64,000 nucleotides of DNA from Paucisalibacillus globulus DSM 18846 (GTDB lineage Bacteria; Bacillota; Bacilli; Bacillales; Amphibacillaceae). Positions 24,424-32,986 of the stretch are shown here, piece by piece (within the stretch, counting starts at the first letter, position 1; every line of letters begins with the position of its first letter). Location of the stretch: contig NZ_AXVK01000030.1 in the NCBI RefSeq assembly GCF_000482485.1, positions 1 to 64,000 on the forward strand, read 5' to 3'. The position numbers and the translations under genes are program-made. The notes below the pieces were generated by a model. It did no database searches. It was not told the origin of the DNA and saw only the letters and a list, made by a program, of their open reading frames with translations.

Positions 24424-24461
24424 TAATAAGACTCTACTAAGTGGTAGGGTGTTCGGAATGC

Positions 24462-24520
24462 GTCTGTCTTTTTAAAAACTCTATAAGTACGATTAAAAAA
24501 GGAGACTTGTCTCCTTTTTT
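24462..24520 (+). promoter_or_regulatory. Terminator and possible antiterminator (attenuator) of the exporter leader
   Basis: AAAAAAGGAGA and TCTCCTTTTTT form a terminator with a 4-nt loop at 24495-24520. The 14 bases at 24462-24475 (GTCTGTCTTTTTAA) could instead pair with the rising arm (24493-24506, TTAAAAAAGGAGAC) with three mismatches, preventing the terminator. The competing pairings just after the leader peptide are the layout of transcription attenuation; activity is inferred. Confidence 0.55.
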
Positions 24521-24622
24521 GTGTTCTTAAGACCTGATTAAAAAGGAGTGCTTGCGCTTTCCTCATCTCCATTCCTGCTTTCCACCTACATTAGAATGGG
24601 TCTTAAAAAAAAGGAGACATTT

Positions 24623-26122
24623 ATGAATAATAACAACGAACCAAAAAAATATGAATTTTTAGTAGATGACCCAAATGTAAAGGTATTGCCAATCATGCTT
24701 TCATTAATTATTGGTGCTTTTTTCGCTGTATTAAATGAAACATTGTTAAATATTGCACTTACTACATTAATGGGTGAATTTAATATAACCTTACCAACTG
24801 TTCAATGGATGGCAACAGGTTTTATGCTGGTGATGGGAATTGTCATACCAGTATCCGCTTTGTTACTTCAATGGTTTACCACAAGGCAACTTTTTCTGGG
24901 AACCATGATCATTTTCACCATTGGGACTACGATAAGCGCGTTTGCTCCAACTTTTTCAATATTATTAGTTGGACGACTAATACAGGCAGCTGGAACAGGA
25001 CTTCTAATGCCAATCATATTTAATGTTTTCTTATTGATTTATCCGCCACACCGACGTGGGAAAATCATGGGAATCATTGGTCTAGTCATCATGTTTGCTC
25101 CAGCTATTGGACCTACTTTGTCCGGGGTGATTGTTGAATATTTAGGATGGCGATATTTATTTATTACTGTAATTCCGTTTGCGCTATTTTCAATCGGATT
25201 TGCATATAAATATTTAATTAATGTTTCAGAGGTTACCAAACCTAAAATTGATATCTTGTCATTATTCTTTTCTACAATTGGGTTTGGAGCTATTATATAT
25301 GGCTTCAGTGCCGTCGGAGAAAGTAAGGAAGGCTTCTTAAGTACGAATGTATATTTTCCAATTATTGCTGGGATCATTGGAATTGTATTATTTTCTATTA
25401 GGCAATTTAAGTTAGAAGAACCCGTGATGGATTTAAGAGTATTTAAATATCCAATGTATACGCATGCGGTTATCATGTTTTTAATCATTATCATGTCCAT
25501 GTTTGCCTCAGAACTTATTTTGCCTATCTATATGCAGGGACCTTTGGCTTTAGCTCCAGCTGCAGCAGGATTAATTTTATTGCCTGGGAGTATTCTAAAT
25601 GGGGCAATGTCTCCGTTTATGGGATATTTGTTTGATAAATTTGGACCACGTTTATTGATGATTCCTGCAACCCTTGTTTTAAGTGGGACCTTATTTATGA
25701 TGAGTAGGTTAACTATAGATACGCCTTTATGGGTTGTAATTGTTGGTTATATCTTATTAATGATATCTGTTTCTGCAATAATGATGCCTGCGGAAACCAA
25801 TGGATTAAATCAACTCCCAAAACAGTTGTATCCACATGGGACAGCTGTTATGACAACCTTACAGCCGGTTGGTGGTGCAATTGGGGTTTCCGTATTTATC
25901 AGTATCATGAATGCAAAGCAGCTTCACTATTTGGAAGATGCTAGTAATCCAACAGATCCTATCACCAAGAATCTAGCAATGGTATCAGGCGTGGAGCTTG
26001 TGTATTTTATCGCATTTGCTATATCAATTGTTGCCGTTATCTTAGCATTCTTAGTATACCGAGCAGTGCCACAAGACTTGGATGAGAAGACTCAAAATGA
26101 TTTACAGCAGAATAACAAATAA
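24623..26122 (+). CDS. MFS multidrug exporter (DHA2, EmrB/LmrB-like)
   Basis: The 499-residue protein has fourteen hydrophobic helices and the DHA2 drug/H+ antiporter pattern: FFAVLNETLLNIALTTLMGEFNI (motif D), TVQWMATGFMLVMGIVIPVSALLLQWFTTRQLF (motif A region), GRLIQAAGTGLLMPIIFNV (motif B/C), FAPAIGPTLSGVIVEYLGWRYLFI (motif C). It resembles LmrB/MdtP-type exporters of Bacillus. ATG 24623 was chosen because AAAGGAGACATTT directly precedes it; an upstream in-frame GTG at 24548 has its own AAGGAG too close to use. Control by the upstream leader is likely. Confidence 0.88.
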   Translation: MNNNNEPKKYEFLVDDPNVKVLPIMLSLIIGAFFAVLNETLLNIALTTLMGEFNITLPTVQWMATGFMLVMGIVIPVSALLLQWFTTRQLFLGTMIIFTIGTTISAFAPTFSILLVGRLIQAAGTGLLMPIIFNVFLLIYPPHRRGKIMGIIGLVIMFAPAIGPTLSGVIVEYLGWRYLFITVIPFALFSIGFAYKYLINVSEVTKPKIDILSLFFSTIGFGAIIYGFSAVGESKEGFLSTNVYFPIIAGIIGIVLFSIRQFKLEEPVMDLRVFKYPMYTHAVIMFLIIIMSMFASELILPIYMQGPLALAPAAAGLILLPGSILNGAMSPFMGYLFDKFGPRLLMIPATLVLSGTLFMMSRLTIDTPLWVVIVGYILLMISVSAIMMPAETNGLNQLPKQLYPHGTAVMTTLQPVGGAIGVSVFISIMNAKQLHYLEDASNPTDPITKNLAMVSGVELVYFIAFAISIVAVILAFLVYRAVPQDLDEKTQNDLQQNNK

Positions 26123-26130
26123 TTCAAAAG

Positions 26131-26162
26131 AGCTACGACATATACTTTGTCGTAGTTTTTTT
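26131..26162 (+). terminator. Intrinsic terminator after the exporter
   Basis: CTACGAC and GTCGTAG form a perfect 7-bp stem (extended by weak pairs), followed by seven T. Confidence 0.8.
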
Positions 26163-26222
26163 AGTAGTTTATAATGCATAAAGACTTTTCCAATAATTTA
26201 AAACTATCTATTTCCCTATATT

Positions 26223-27311
26223 TTAGTCCACTAAAGGTAACACAAACCAAAACGTATGATAGTTTCCTATCGATTCTATTCCTATACTACCATGATGGTG
26301 TTCAATAATTTCTTTGGAGATTGCTAATCCAAGTCCCGTTCCCTCATAATCATTTGAATGTAAGTGTTCTATACGATAGAACCTCTCAAAGATCCTATTG
26401 TGTTTATATATTGGGATAGTTTGACCTGGCCCACTTATTGACAGCTTATAGTCATTCTTACGTTTTTCACCTGTGATCATGATTGGACTATTTCCATCAT
26501 AATAACGAATGGCATTATCGATTAGATTACTAATAACTTGTGAGATTCCACCATTTGATACATTGACTATTCCAGAGTCCAATTTTAAATCTACGGAGAT
26601 AGTTGTTTTCTTTAATGTCCAACGAAACATATCAATTGATTGACTAACTAGTACAGCCATATCTTCTTGAGTTCTTTCGGAAAAAGTTTGTTTGGATACA
26701 TAATCCCATTCCTTAAGTTGCTCCATCTGTTCCACTAACTTAATAAGTCGCTTCGATTCTCCATATAGAGATTGATACAATTCTTCATCCGCTTCCACCA
26801 CACCATTCTTTAACGCATTTAAATAACCACTTAAATTGGACAATGGTGTGCGAAATTCATGAGATAGGTCTGATACAAGTTTTTGTCTATGAGTCTCATT
26901 TTCTTTTAATTGCGCCACCAATCCATTGAAATGATCAATTAATTCTCCAATTTCATCTTTAGATTTTACGTTAATGGAGGAAGGATAATGACCTTTTTTC
27001 ATGAGCTTTGTTGAATGAATTAATGCTCGTAACGGGTTAAGTAGCTTTCTTGTAAAATAAAATTGAATAAGACTTCCAATTACAATCGTAATAATACTAA
27101 ATATCCACAAATACTGAAGAAGTGTTGATTCAAAATGGGCCTGTCTATGGCTACTCATTATTACCAAGCCATCTGCCAAAATACATGCTGTATTATAGAT
27201 TGCAAAACTACTAATTACCACAAAGGAAGTAATAACAATAATATTAATAAACGTTAATCGAATTAAAAATTGTTTTGGAACAAGTGATTTACCATTCTTT
27301 TTATGGAACAA
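26223..27311 (-). CDS. Sensor histidine kinase
   Basis: The product of about 362 residues has two membrane helices (LTFINIIVITSFVVISSFAIYN near residue 25, and YLWIFSIITIVIGSLIQFYF near 75) with a short outer loop, a HAMP domain, then HisKA with the phosphoryl His in LVSDLSHEFRTPLSNLSGYL, and an HATPase with N (VISNLIDNAIRYY), G1 (ISGPGQTIP, unusual: D-x-G-x-G replaced), F (IFERFYRIEH) and G2 (GTGLGLAIS) boxes. TTG 27311 is the best start; the frame overlaps the end of the response regulator gene by 11 bases, so kinase and regulator are coupled. Confidence 0.85.
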   Translation of the reverse strand: MFHKKNGKSLVPKQFLIRLTFINIIVITSFVVISSFAIYNTACILADGLVIMSSHRQAHFESTLLQYLWIFSIITIVIGSLIQFYFTRKLLNPLRALIHSTKLMKKGHYPSSINVKSKDEIGELIDHFNGLVAQLKENETHRQKLVSDLSHEFRTPLSNLSGYLNALKNGVVEADEELYQSLYGESKRLIKLVEQMEQLKEWDYVSKQTFSERTQEDMAVLVSQSIDMFRWTLKKTTISVDLKLDSGIVNVSNGGISQVISNLIDNAIRYYDGNSPIMITGEKRKNDYKLSISGPGQTIPIYKHNRIFERFYRIEHLHSNDYEGTGLGLAISKEIIEHHHGSIGIESIGNYHTFWFVLPLVD

Positions 27312-27981
27312 ATTTATACCCCATTCCTCGAACGGTTTGTAGGCGTAGGGGGAAAGCAGGGTTTTCCTCGATTTTTTTTCGAAGCTTTTTAATATGGGCA
27401 TCAATGGTTCTCTCCAGCACTATTTTTTCTGCTAATGGGTACAGCTGTTCCACAAGACTTTCCCGAGAAATAACAACATTTGGATTCTCCATGAAATAAT
27501 AAAGAAGGTTGAACTCATGCTTTGTTAAATTCAAACTTTTTTCAAATAGCAATACCTCACCTTTTCGTGGTTTAATGCATAACCCATCATATGTAATCTT
27601 TTGACAGAACTGACCAGTTCGCCGTAATACAGCCTCCACATGGGCAAGTAATTCATCCGGATCAAATGGCTTCACCATATAATCATCGGCCCCCATTTTC
27701 AAGCCCTTTATTTTGTCATCTGTTCGTGACTTGGCAGAGAGCATAATAATAGAAACCTCATTCCGCTCATCTTCTCGAACCCATTTACAGAATTCCTCTC
27801 CGCTTAGTTTTGGTAGCATTAAATCTAGGATAATAAGGCATGGATGCTCGGATAGGAAGATTTCCTTTGCTTCTTCCCCATCACTCGCTTCTACTACTTC
27901 ATAACCTGCTCTTGATAAATAAATTCGGACAAGCTCCCGAATCATCTTATCATCTTCAACTACTAAAATTACTGGCTTCAC
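27301..27981 (-). CDS. OmpR/PhoB-family response regulator
   Basis: The 226-residue protein has a receiver domain with the acidic pair E9/D10, the phosphoacceptor D53 (LIILDLMLPKLSG), the Thr/Ser switch (MLSAKS) and Lys in MVKPFDPDEL, followed by a winged-helix DNA-binding domain (LTKHEFNLLYYFMENPNVVISRESL, TIDAHIKKLRKKIE, RTVRGMGYKFVP). It is paired with the kinase encoded next and follows the tlpA-type gene with only 32 bp between, so it belongs to the redox operon read from 30012. Confidence 0.92.
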   Translation of the reverse strand: MKPVILVVEDDKMIRELVRIYLSRAGYEVVEASDGEEAKEIFLSEHPCLIILDLMLPKLSGEEFCKWVREDERNEVSIIMLSAKSRTDDKIKGLKMGADDYMVKPFDPDELLAHVEAVLRRTGQFCQKITYDGLCIKPRKGEVLLFEKSLNLTKHEFNLLYYFMENPNVVISRESLVEQLYPLAEKIVLERTIDAHIKKLRKKIEENPAFPLRLQTVRGMGYKFVP

Positions 27982-28013
27982 TCAAGTCACCTCTTTACAA
28001 CTATAGTAGAGGA

Positions 28014-28586
28014 TTAATCCATTTTTTCCAATTCTTGAACCATTAGCTCATAATTCATTGCACCAAATGCCTTATAGTGAATCAAACCATTGGAGTCAAT
28101 CATAAAACTAGTAGGTATGGGTTGAATCATATATAGCTCCGCCACCTCAATATTCTCATCTAACAGAATAGGAAATGTTAATTCATATTCATTCACAAAA
28201 TCCTCGACTTGCTGTAAATCCTTTTCTGCATCTGTTAAATTTACTGCTAAAATAACAACATCTTTATCCTGATGAAACTGTTTCATATCTGGCATCTCTG
28301 CCCGACATGGTGGACACCATGTTGCCCAGAAATTTAACATCACGCGCTCCCCGCGAAAGTCGGATAGTTTTACATTGTCACCTTCTAATGTTTGCAACTG
28401 AAAATCAGGAGCAATATTACCAACATTTAAGCCGATTACAGTATCCTCTTTCCCCTTGGAGCTAGATTGTTCTTCGGCCTCTATTGAAGATTCACTAGTA
28501 TCCATTTTTTCATTTGAATCAATAAAATCATAGACAGCCCAACCTAACATTCCCAATATGACGACGATAAGAATACTTTTTTTCAT
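28014..28586 (-). CDS. TlpA/ResA-like membrane-anchored thioredoxin
   Basis: The 190-residue protein has an N-terminal membrane anchor ([20 protein letters not shown]), a polar linker and a TlpA-type thioredoxin domain: [46 protein letters not shown] with the CPPC pair, and the cis-Pro loop [11 protein letters not shown]. Such proteins reduce extracytoplasmic disulfides, for example in apocytochrome c. It lies directly after ccdA, which supplies electrons across the membrane. ATG 28586 follows GGAGGGAATATTTC; an earlier start at 28628 overlaps ccdA and is less likely. Confidence 0.9.
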   Translation of the reverse strand: MKKSILIVVILGMLGWAVYDFIDSNEKMDTSESSIEAEEQSSSKGKEDTVIGLNVGNIAPDFQLQTLEGDNVKLSDFRGERVMLNFWATWCPPCRAEMPDMKQFHQDKDVVILAVNLTDAEKDLQQVEDFVNEYELTFPILLDENIEVAELYMIQPIPTSFMIDSNGLIHYKAFGAMNYELMVQELEKMD

Positions 28587-28606
28587 GAAATATTCCCTCC
28601 ACTTAC

Positions 28607-29365
28607 TCATCCTAATTTTGACAACCATGTATCTTGAACTAAATCAAGAAGAAATCCTGAAATACGTGGCAGCAATCCAAAAAACAATACAAGTCCCATT
28701 ATGATCATGATGACGCCACCTATTTTCATAATCAGTTGACTATGCCGTACAATCCACCTTGTAGAACCAAGGTAGAAGGTTAGCACAATAAATGGTAATG
28801 CAAACCCAATCACATAGAAAAACGTGTAATACATCCCTTGACCAGGATTACTTGCAGCAAGTAGTAGGATGGAACCAAAGATAGGACCTATACATGGCGT
28901 CCAGCCTGCAGCAAATCCAAGACCGATAAAGAACGTTCCCAAGAATCCTACTGGTTTCTTTGAATAATGAACTCGTTTTTCCTTCATTAACGTTGGTATA
29001 GTTATCCACCCTGCAATAAACAGCCCCATTATGATAATGAAAATTCCCGCAATACGTTGAATGAATATTCCGGAATTCCCTATCAATAAATGCTGTACCC
29101 ATTGTCCTAGAAAGGAAGCACCAGCACCTAAGCTAATAAATACGAGAGATACACCTAGTAAGAAAAAAAGTGAATGACTTAATAACTGGCGACGTATCTG
29201 TGTGTTTTTCTTTCCTTGTAATTCTTTCACACTAATCCCTGTAATATACGACATATACGCAGGAAAAATTGGTAATACACAAGGGGATAAAAAAGATAAC
29301 GCTCCTGCCCCTATCGCTAATAGCGTACCTACCATTAACATCGTATCTGCTTCAATACCACTCAC
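28607..29365 (-). CDS. ccdA: Cytochrome c biogenesis protein CcdA
   Basis: The 252-residue protein has six to seven membrane helices with the paired redox cysteines in SFLSPCVLPIFPAYMSYI and AGWTPCIGPIFGSIL, diagnostic of the CcdA/DsbD-beta family. It passes electrons from cytosolic thioredoxin to extracytoplasmic thioredoxin-like proteins, here probably the TlpA-type protein encoded 21 bp downstream. The start is GTG 29365, sharing a base with the stop codon of the gene before it, behind AGAGGGGGATATA. Confidence 0.93.
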   Translation of the reverse strand: MSGIEADTMLMVGTLLAIGAGALSFLSPCVLPIFPAYMSYITGISVKELQGKKNTQIRRQLLSHSLFFLLGVSLVFISLGAGASFLGQWVQHLLIGNSGIFIQRIAGIFIIIMGLFIAGWITIPTLMKEKRVHYSKKPVGFLGTFFIGLGFAAGWTPCIGPIFGSILLLAASNPGQGMYYTFFYVIGFALPFIVLTFYLGSTRWIVRHSQLIMKIGGVIMIIMGLVLFFGLLPRISGFLLDLVQDTWLSKLG

Positions 29366-30012
29366 TATATCCCCCTCTTTCTATAGTTAGTAATAATCAT
29401 AAAAGTTCCAATCAGGAAGAACACCCCTATAAACCAAGGTGATATCATATAACCAAATACGGTTATATATGGATGGTATAAGGATATCCCTACCATTCCA
29501 AATGACCATCCAACTAGCATAACGATAATTAATTTAGTAGTTGTTAGGCGCTCTTGAAGTAAAAAGTATGATATAAGTAGCATTGTGAATAAAACTAAAT
29601 ATCCTAAACTGAAAGGATTATTATTCCAAACTAATTGGATAAATTCATAGACAAAGGATGCCATTAAAAATACATGGATGAAAGTATCCATAAAGTGTAG
29701 GACTTTCATTTTTTTATATTTCGACTTATATACATGAACAGCTCCGCTAAATAGAACTGCTACATAAAATGCAACGGAATTACTTGGATAGGCTAATACT
29801 GCTAATGGATCACTAATAAAGATCTGCCAATTTGCAAAAATTTTTCCAAGCCAAATAAAGAGGATGAAATTTATCAAACTTGACGTTAATTCCCCTATTT
29901 GTCTTTTCTTTGCATCCTTTGGTAAGTCGGTCATGATATAAAAGGAAATAAGTCCGGCTAATACACTTATCGCAACTATACCAATCATTATTAATTTACT
30001 TGCTATCGCCAT
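29365..30012 (-). CDS. Hypothetical seven-helix membrane protein of the ccdA operon
   Basis: The 215-residue protein is almost wholly hydrophobic, with seven predicted helices and a polar, basic loop in the middle (YKSKYKKMKV). No family is recognised. It opens the operon that continues with ccdA, the TlpA-like thioredoxin and the two-component pair, and overlaps ccdA by one base, so a role in the same redox pathway is likely. The ATG at 30012 follows GGGGGAAATATCTT. Confidence 0.7.
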   Translation of the reverse strand: MAIASKLIMIGIVAISVLAGLISFYIMTDLPKDAKKRQIGELTSSLINFILFIWLGKIFANWQIFISDPLAVLAYPSNSVAFYVAVLFSGAVHVYKSKYKKMKVLHFMDTFIHVFLMASFVYEFIQLVWNNNPFSLGYLVLFTMLLISYFLLQERLTTTKLIIVMLVGWSFGMVGISLYHPYITVFGYMISPWFIGVFFLIGTFMIITNYRKRGI

Positions 30013-30061
30013 AAGATATTTCCCCCGTTCTGACGTTTACATTACCTATAATGGACATCTA

Positions 30062-30080
30062 TTGTGAAAATTTGATGAAA
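30062..30080 (-). promoter_or_regulatory. Direct repeats upstream of the ccdA operon, possible regulator site
   Basis: On the minus strand TTTCATCAA and TTTTCACAA occur with a 10-base period (30062-30080), 50-70 bp before the first gene. Tandem repeats near one helical turn are typical of OmpR-family sites, and such a regulator is encoded in this operon. Weak evidence. Confidence 0.3.
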
Positions 30081-30126
30081 GGATCGAACTTTTTTTGAAA
30101 AGCTTGGATTCCATAGCTGATCCCTA

Positions 30127-30477
30127 TTAATACCAAGCACCCATTCCGCCCTTAACATTATAAATCTTTTCAAAGCCCTGCTTTTTTAATAACTTTGCTG
30201 CTCTAGCACTTCTCATACCACTTTGACAAATCACAACAATCTCTTTTTCTTTATCTAATTGATTAACTTTATTAATTAAATTAGATACTGGAATATTTTT
30301 AAATGGTGGACAGTGGTTCGCCTTAAATTCATTCGGTGTACGGACATCGATGAATTGAACATTTTTGTCATTAAATTTATTTTTTGTTTCCTGGACCGTT
30401 ATATTTGTGATACCTTTTGTTGGAATAAAACGATTAACGGCAAATGCTGCTATAACTAGTAATATAATCCATTCCAT
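30127..30477 (-). CDS. Membrane-anchored rhodanese
   Basis: The 116-residue protein has an N-terminal helix (EWIILLVIAAFAVNRFI) and a single rhodanese domain: VQFIDVRTPNEFKANHCPPF and the active-site loop VVICQSGMRSARAAKLLKKQGF, with Cys as the persulfide carrier. It would move sulfane sulfur, probably at the membrane surface. A CsoR/CstR-type palindrome lies just upstream (30498-30517), placing it in the persulfide-response regulon. ATG 30477 follows AGGAGAGTTAATAAGAAT. Confidence 0.9.
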   Translation of the reverse strand: MEWIILLVIAAFAVNRFIPTKGITNITVQETKNKFNDKNVQFIDVRTPNEFKANHCPPFKNIPVSNLINKVNQLDKEKEIVVICQSGMRSARAAKLLKKQGFEKIYNVKGGMGAWY

Positions 30478-30497
30478 ATTCTTATTAACTCTCCTTT

Positions 30498-30517
30498 ATA
30501 TACCTGTATGGGTATAT
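30498..30517. promoter_or_regulatory. CsoR/CstR-type operator (rhodanese gene)
   Basis: ATATACC-TGTATG-GGTATAT is a perfect inverted repeat of seven bases per arm. It matches the pattern (ATACC...GGTAT) recognised by CsoR/CstR repressors and lies 21-40 bp before the rhodanese start. Confidence 0.75.
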
Positions 30518-30567
30518 TTATATTTAAAAGAAAAAGTCCAATAACTTTTTCCAAAGTCAATTGAACC

Positions 30568-30828
30568 TTATCTACTTTTCACTAATAAATTTACTGCTTC
30601 TTTTACTAGTTCTCCCGTGCTTTCCCCTTTTTCCATATTTTCACGTACACATTGCTCTAGGTTCATGCTAACTATTAATCCTATTGTACGGTCAATGGCA
30701 CTTCGGGTAGCTGATAATTGGGTGATTACATCACGGCAATCTTTATTCTGTTCAATCATACTTAAAACACCTTTAATCTGACCTTCAATTCGTTTTAAGC
30801 GATTCACCACGGATTTATCATATTCCAC
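30568..30828 (-). CDS. cstR: CstR-like (CsoR-family) persulfide-responsive repressor
   Basis: The 86-residue protein is a CsoR-family four-helix repressor: RLKRIEGQIKGVLSMIEQNKDCRDVITQLSATRSAIDRTIGLIVSMNLEQC. The two cysteines fall at residues 31 and 60, and the His that copper-sensing CsoR carries four residues before the second Cys is Asn here (N56). That is the CstR pattern, in which the cysteines form a di- or trisulfide bridge on reaction with persulfides and release DNA. Operators of its type occur four times between 30498 and 33002, all next to rhodanese or CoA-disulfide reductase genes or its own gene. ATG 30828 follows GGAGGGAAAATAGG. Confidence 0.9.
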   Translation of the reverse strand: MEYDKSVVNRLKRIEGQIKGVLSMIEQNKDCRDVITQLSATRSAIDRTIGLIVSMNLEQCVRENMEKGESTGELVKEAVNLLVKSR

Positions 30829-30863
30829 CTATTTTCCCTCCTTTAGTAAAGATAAAAACATAT

Positions 30864-30899
30864 ACTGACTATTATACCCCAAATGGTATAATAGTCAGT
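30864..30899. promoter_or_regulatory. CstR operator within a 15-bp inverted repeat
   Basis: ACTGACTATTATACC (30864-30878) and GGTATAATAGTCAGT (30885-30899) are perfect 15-bp arms around CCAAAT, with ATACC...GGTAT at the centre. It lies 36-71 bp before cstR, so it can be its autoregulatory operator, and directly after the reductase gene, where the RNA hairpin could also act as a terminator. Confidence 0.75.
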
Positions 30900-30904
30900 T
30901 ATTT

Positions 30905-32599
30905 TTATTTAAAATTATATGCTGTAACAATTTTCTCTCTTCCAGTAACTATATCATTGTAGTATTCGTATAAGTTAATTCCTAAATACGAACCTGAAAT
31001 ATTATAGATATTTTCATAGCCTAAATTATTTAATGCCATCACCATATTATAACTTCGTTGACCAGAACGACAGTGAATATAGACAGGTTGATCTGTTGGA
31101 ATATCATTTAATCTTTCCCGAAATTCACTCAATGGAATATTGACGGCGTTTCTTAAATGACCTTGAGCGTATTCCCCTTTTTCACGGGCATCAATGATAA
31201 AAGCATTGTTTTCTACTAGTTTACGAACATCAGAAACCTTTACTTCTTTATAACGCCCTTCCAATTGGTTCAATGCTACTAATGCGGCATGATTCACTAC
31301 ATCTTTTGCTGTTCCTAACATTGGTGAATAGGTTAATTCCAAGTCTTTTAAGTCTTCCAGCGTACCATTCATAGTAATCATTGTTGCAATGACGTCGATT
31401 CGTTTATCAACATTCCCCTTACCAATAGCCTGTGCACCTAGGATTCTACCAGTTGGGTATTCGTAAACCAATTTAAAATGCATTGGATTACTATTTGGCA
31501 TCAACCCAACCTTATCTCCAGGCATTATATAAACAGAATCGTAGTTCATTCCTGCAAGTTCTGCCGTTCTCGCATTTAAACCAGTTGACGCTGCATTTAG
31601 GTCAAATAAATGAATGGATGATGAGCCAATAATACCTTGATTTCTAGTTGCAATACCATACATATGGTCTGCAGCAGCCCTTGCTTGTTTTTGAGCAGGT
31701 CCTGCTAATGCTAATCTTGTTGGCTTATGCAATAGGCGATGATAAACCTCGATTGCATCTCCTACAGCATAAATTGCTTTATCACTTGTTACATAATTAT
31801 GATCCACCTTAATCGCTCTTGTTTCGCCAATTGCTAATCCAGCTTCTTCTGCTAAGGTGGTTTCCGGTCTTACTCCAATTGCTAATACTACTGCATCTGC
31901 CTCTACTTTCCTGCCAGAATTCGTTTCTACATAGCCATCTGCAATCTTGGCTAAACCATCATCCAAAATAAGCTCAATGCCATGATCCACCATTTCTTTA
32001 TGAAGAATTTGTGCCATATCATAGTCAAAAGGTGCCATGACTTGATTAGCAAATTCGACTAAGGAAACTTCTAGTCCCGCTAGTTTCAAGTTCTCAGCAA
32101 CTTCCACACCAATAAATCCGCCACCGATAACGGTGATTTTACTAACACCCTCTTGTTTTACAAATGTGTTGATTTTCTCAATATCTTCCACATTTCTCAC
32201 GGTGAATACATTGTCATTATGAATTCCCTCTATAGTTGGACGAATTGGTATTGCCCCTGGGGAAAGAACTAATGTATCATACGTTTCCTCATAGGTTTGA
32301 TTTGTTGTTAAATCTTTCACCATGATTGTTTTCTTATCACGGTTAATTTTCTGTACTTCCTGATTTACTCGAGCTTCAATGTTATATCGCTTTTTAAATA
32401 TTTCAGGGTTCATTAAAACAAGCTTTTGACTATCTTCTACAATTCCACTTAAATGATATGGTAAGGAGCAGTTTGAAAACGATACATGAGGACCTCTATC
32501 AAACATAATAATTTCTGCAGATTCATCCAGCCTTCTAACTCTTGCGGCAACAGAAGCCCCACCAGCAACTCCACCAACAATCAGTACTTTTTTTCCCAT
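30905..32599 (-). CDS. CoA-disulfide reductase with C-terminal rhodanese domain
   Basis: The 564-residue protein fuses a pyridine nucleotide-disulfide oxidoreductase (about 1-450) to a rhodanese domain (about 465-564). Marks: FAD motif VLIVGGVAGGASVAARVRR, single active Cys44 in FSNCSLPYHLSG, NAD motif ITVIGGGFIGVEVAENL, FAD motif AIYAVGDAIEV, and rhodanese Cys near residue 510 (VYIHCRSGQRS). Such CoADR-rhodanese enzymes reduce CoA disulfide or CoA persulfide and polysulfides with NAD(P)H. ATG 32599 follows AAGGAGTGTCACAG. A rhodanese gene lies 17 bp upstream, with CstR-type sites before it. Confidence 0.92.
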   Translation of the reverse strand: MGKKVLIVGGVAGGASVAARVRRLDESAEIIMFDRGPHVSFSNCSLPYHLSGIVEDSQKLVLMNPEIFKKRYNIEARVNQEVQKINRDKKTIMVKDLTTNQTYEETYDTLVLSPGAIPIRPTIEGIHNDNVFTVRNVEDIEKINTFVKQEGVSKITVIGGGFIGVEVAENLKLAGLEVSLVEFANQVMAPFDYDMAQILHKEMVDHGIELILDDGLAKIADGYVETNSGRKVEADAVVLAIGVRPETTLAEEAGLAIGETRAIKVDHNYVTSDKAIYAVGDAIEVYHRLLHKPTRLALAGPAQKQARAAADHMYGIATRNQGIIGSSSIHLFDLNAASTGLNARTAELAGMNYDSVYIMPGDKVGLMPNSNPMHFKLVYEYPTGRILGAQAIGKGNVDKRIDVIATMITMNGTLEDLKDLELTYSPMLGTAKDVVNHAALVALNQLEGRYKEVKVSDVRKLVENNAFIIDAREKGEYAQGHLRNAVNIPLSEFRERLNDIPTDQPVYIHCRSGQRSYNMVMALNNLGYENIYNISGSYLGINLYEYYNDIVTGREKIVTAYNFK

Positions 32600-32616
32600 C
32601 TGTGACACTCCTTTGT

Positions 32617-32913
32617 TCATTCTATTTCTCCCTGCCAAGCCATCATCCCTCCGTTCATATTCGTAACATCAAACCCTTCTTCTAGTAAAAATTCACATGC
32701 TGATGAACTTCTTCCACCAGATTGGCAAACCATGTAATAGTGTTTGTCTTTATCAAGTTCTTCCAAAGAATATGGTAAATCACCTAATGGAATATGTTTT
32801 GCCCCAGGGATTATTCCCATTGCTACTTCCACATCCTCCCGAACATCAATTATATTCAACACTTCTTTATTCATTAACTTTTCTTCTAGTTCTTTTGCTG
32901 TAATAGTATTCAT
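32617..32913 (-). CDS. Single-domain rhodanese
   Basis: The 98-residue protein is one rhodanese domain without membrane anchor: VLNIIDVREDVEVAMGIIPGAKHIPLGDL and the active loop MVCQSGGRSSSACEFL, with Cys as persulfide carrier. It should transfer sulfane sulfur in the cytosol. It is the first gene of a pair with the CoA-disulfide reductase fusion, under two CstR-type sites. ATG 32913 follows AAAAGGAGAAGTAAT; an upstream start at 32937 lacks a site. Confidence 0.9.
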   Translation of the reverse strand: MNTITAKELEEKLMNKEVLNIIDVREDVEVAMGIIPGAKHIPLGDLPYSLEELDKDKHYYMVCQSGGRSSSACEFLLEEGFDVTNMNGGMMAWQGEIE

Positions 32914-32927
32914 ATTACTTCTCCTTT

Positions 32928-32945
32928 TTACCCCCATAGGTATAT
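32928..32945. promoter_or_regulatory. Imperfect CstR-type operator
   Basis: TTTACCCCCATAGGTATA retains TACC...GGTA symmetry and lies 15-30 bp before the rhodanese start, close to the ribosome site. Confidence 0.5.
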
Positions 32946-32986
32946 TTTAAATTAAAAAAATAAGTCCTAATGACAATTTAAATAAT

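Noticed and set aside
24548-24622. N-terminal extension of the MFS exporter from GTG 24548
   Set aside because: AAGGAG stands directly next to this GTG, too close to use, the extension is not membrane-like, and ATG 24623 has a perfect ribosome site.
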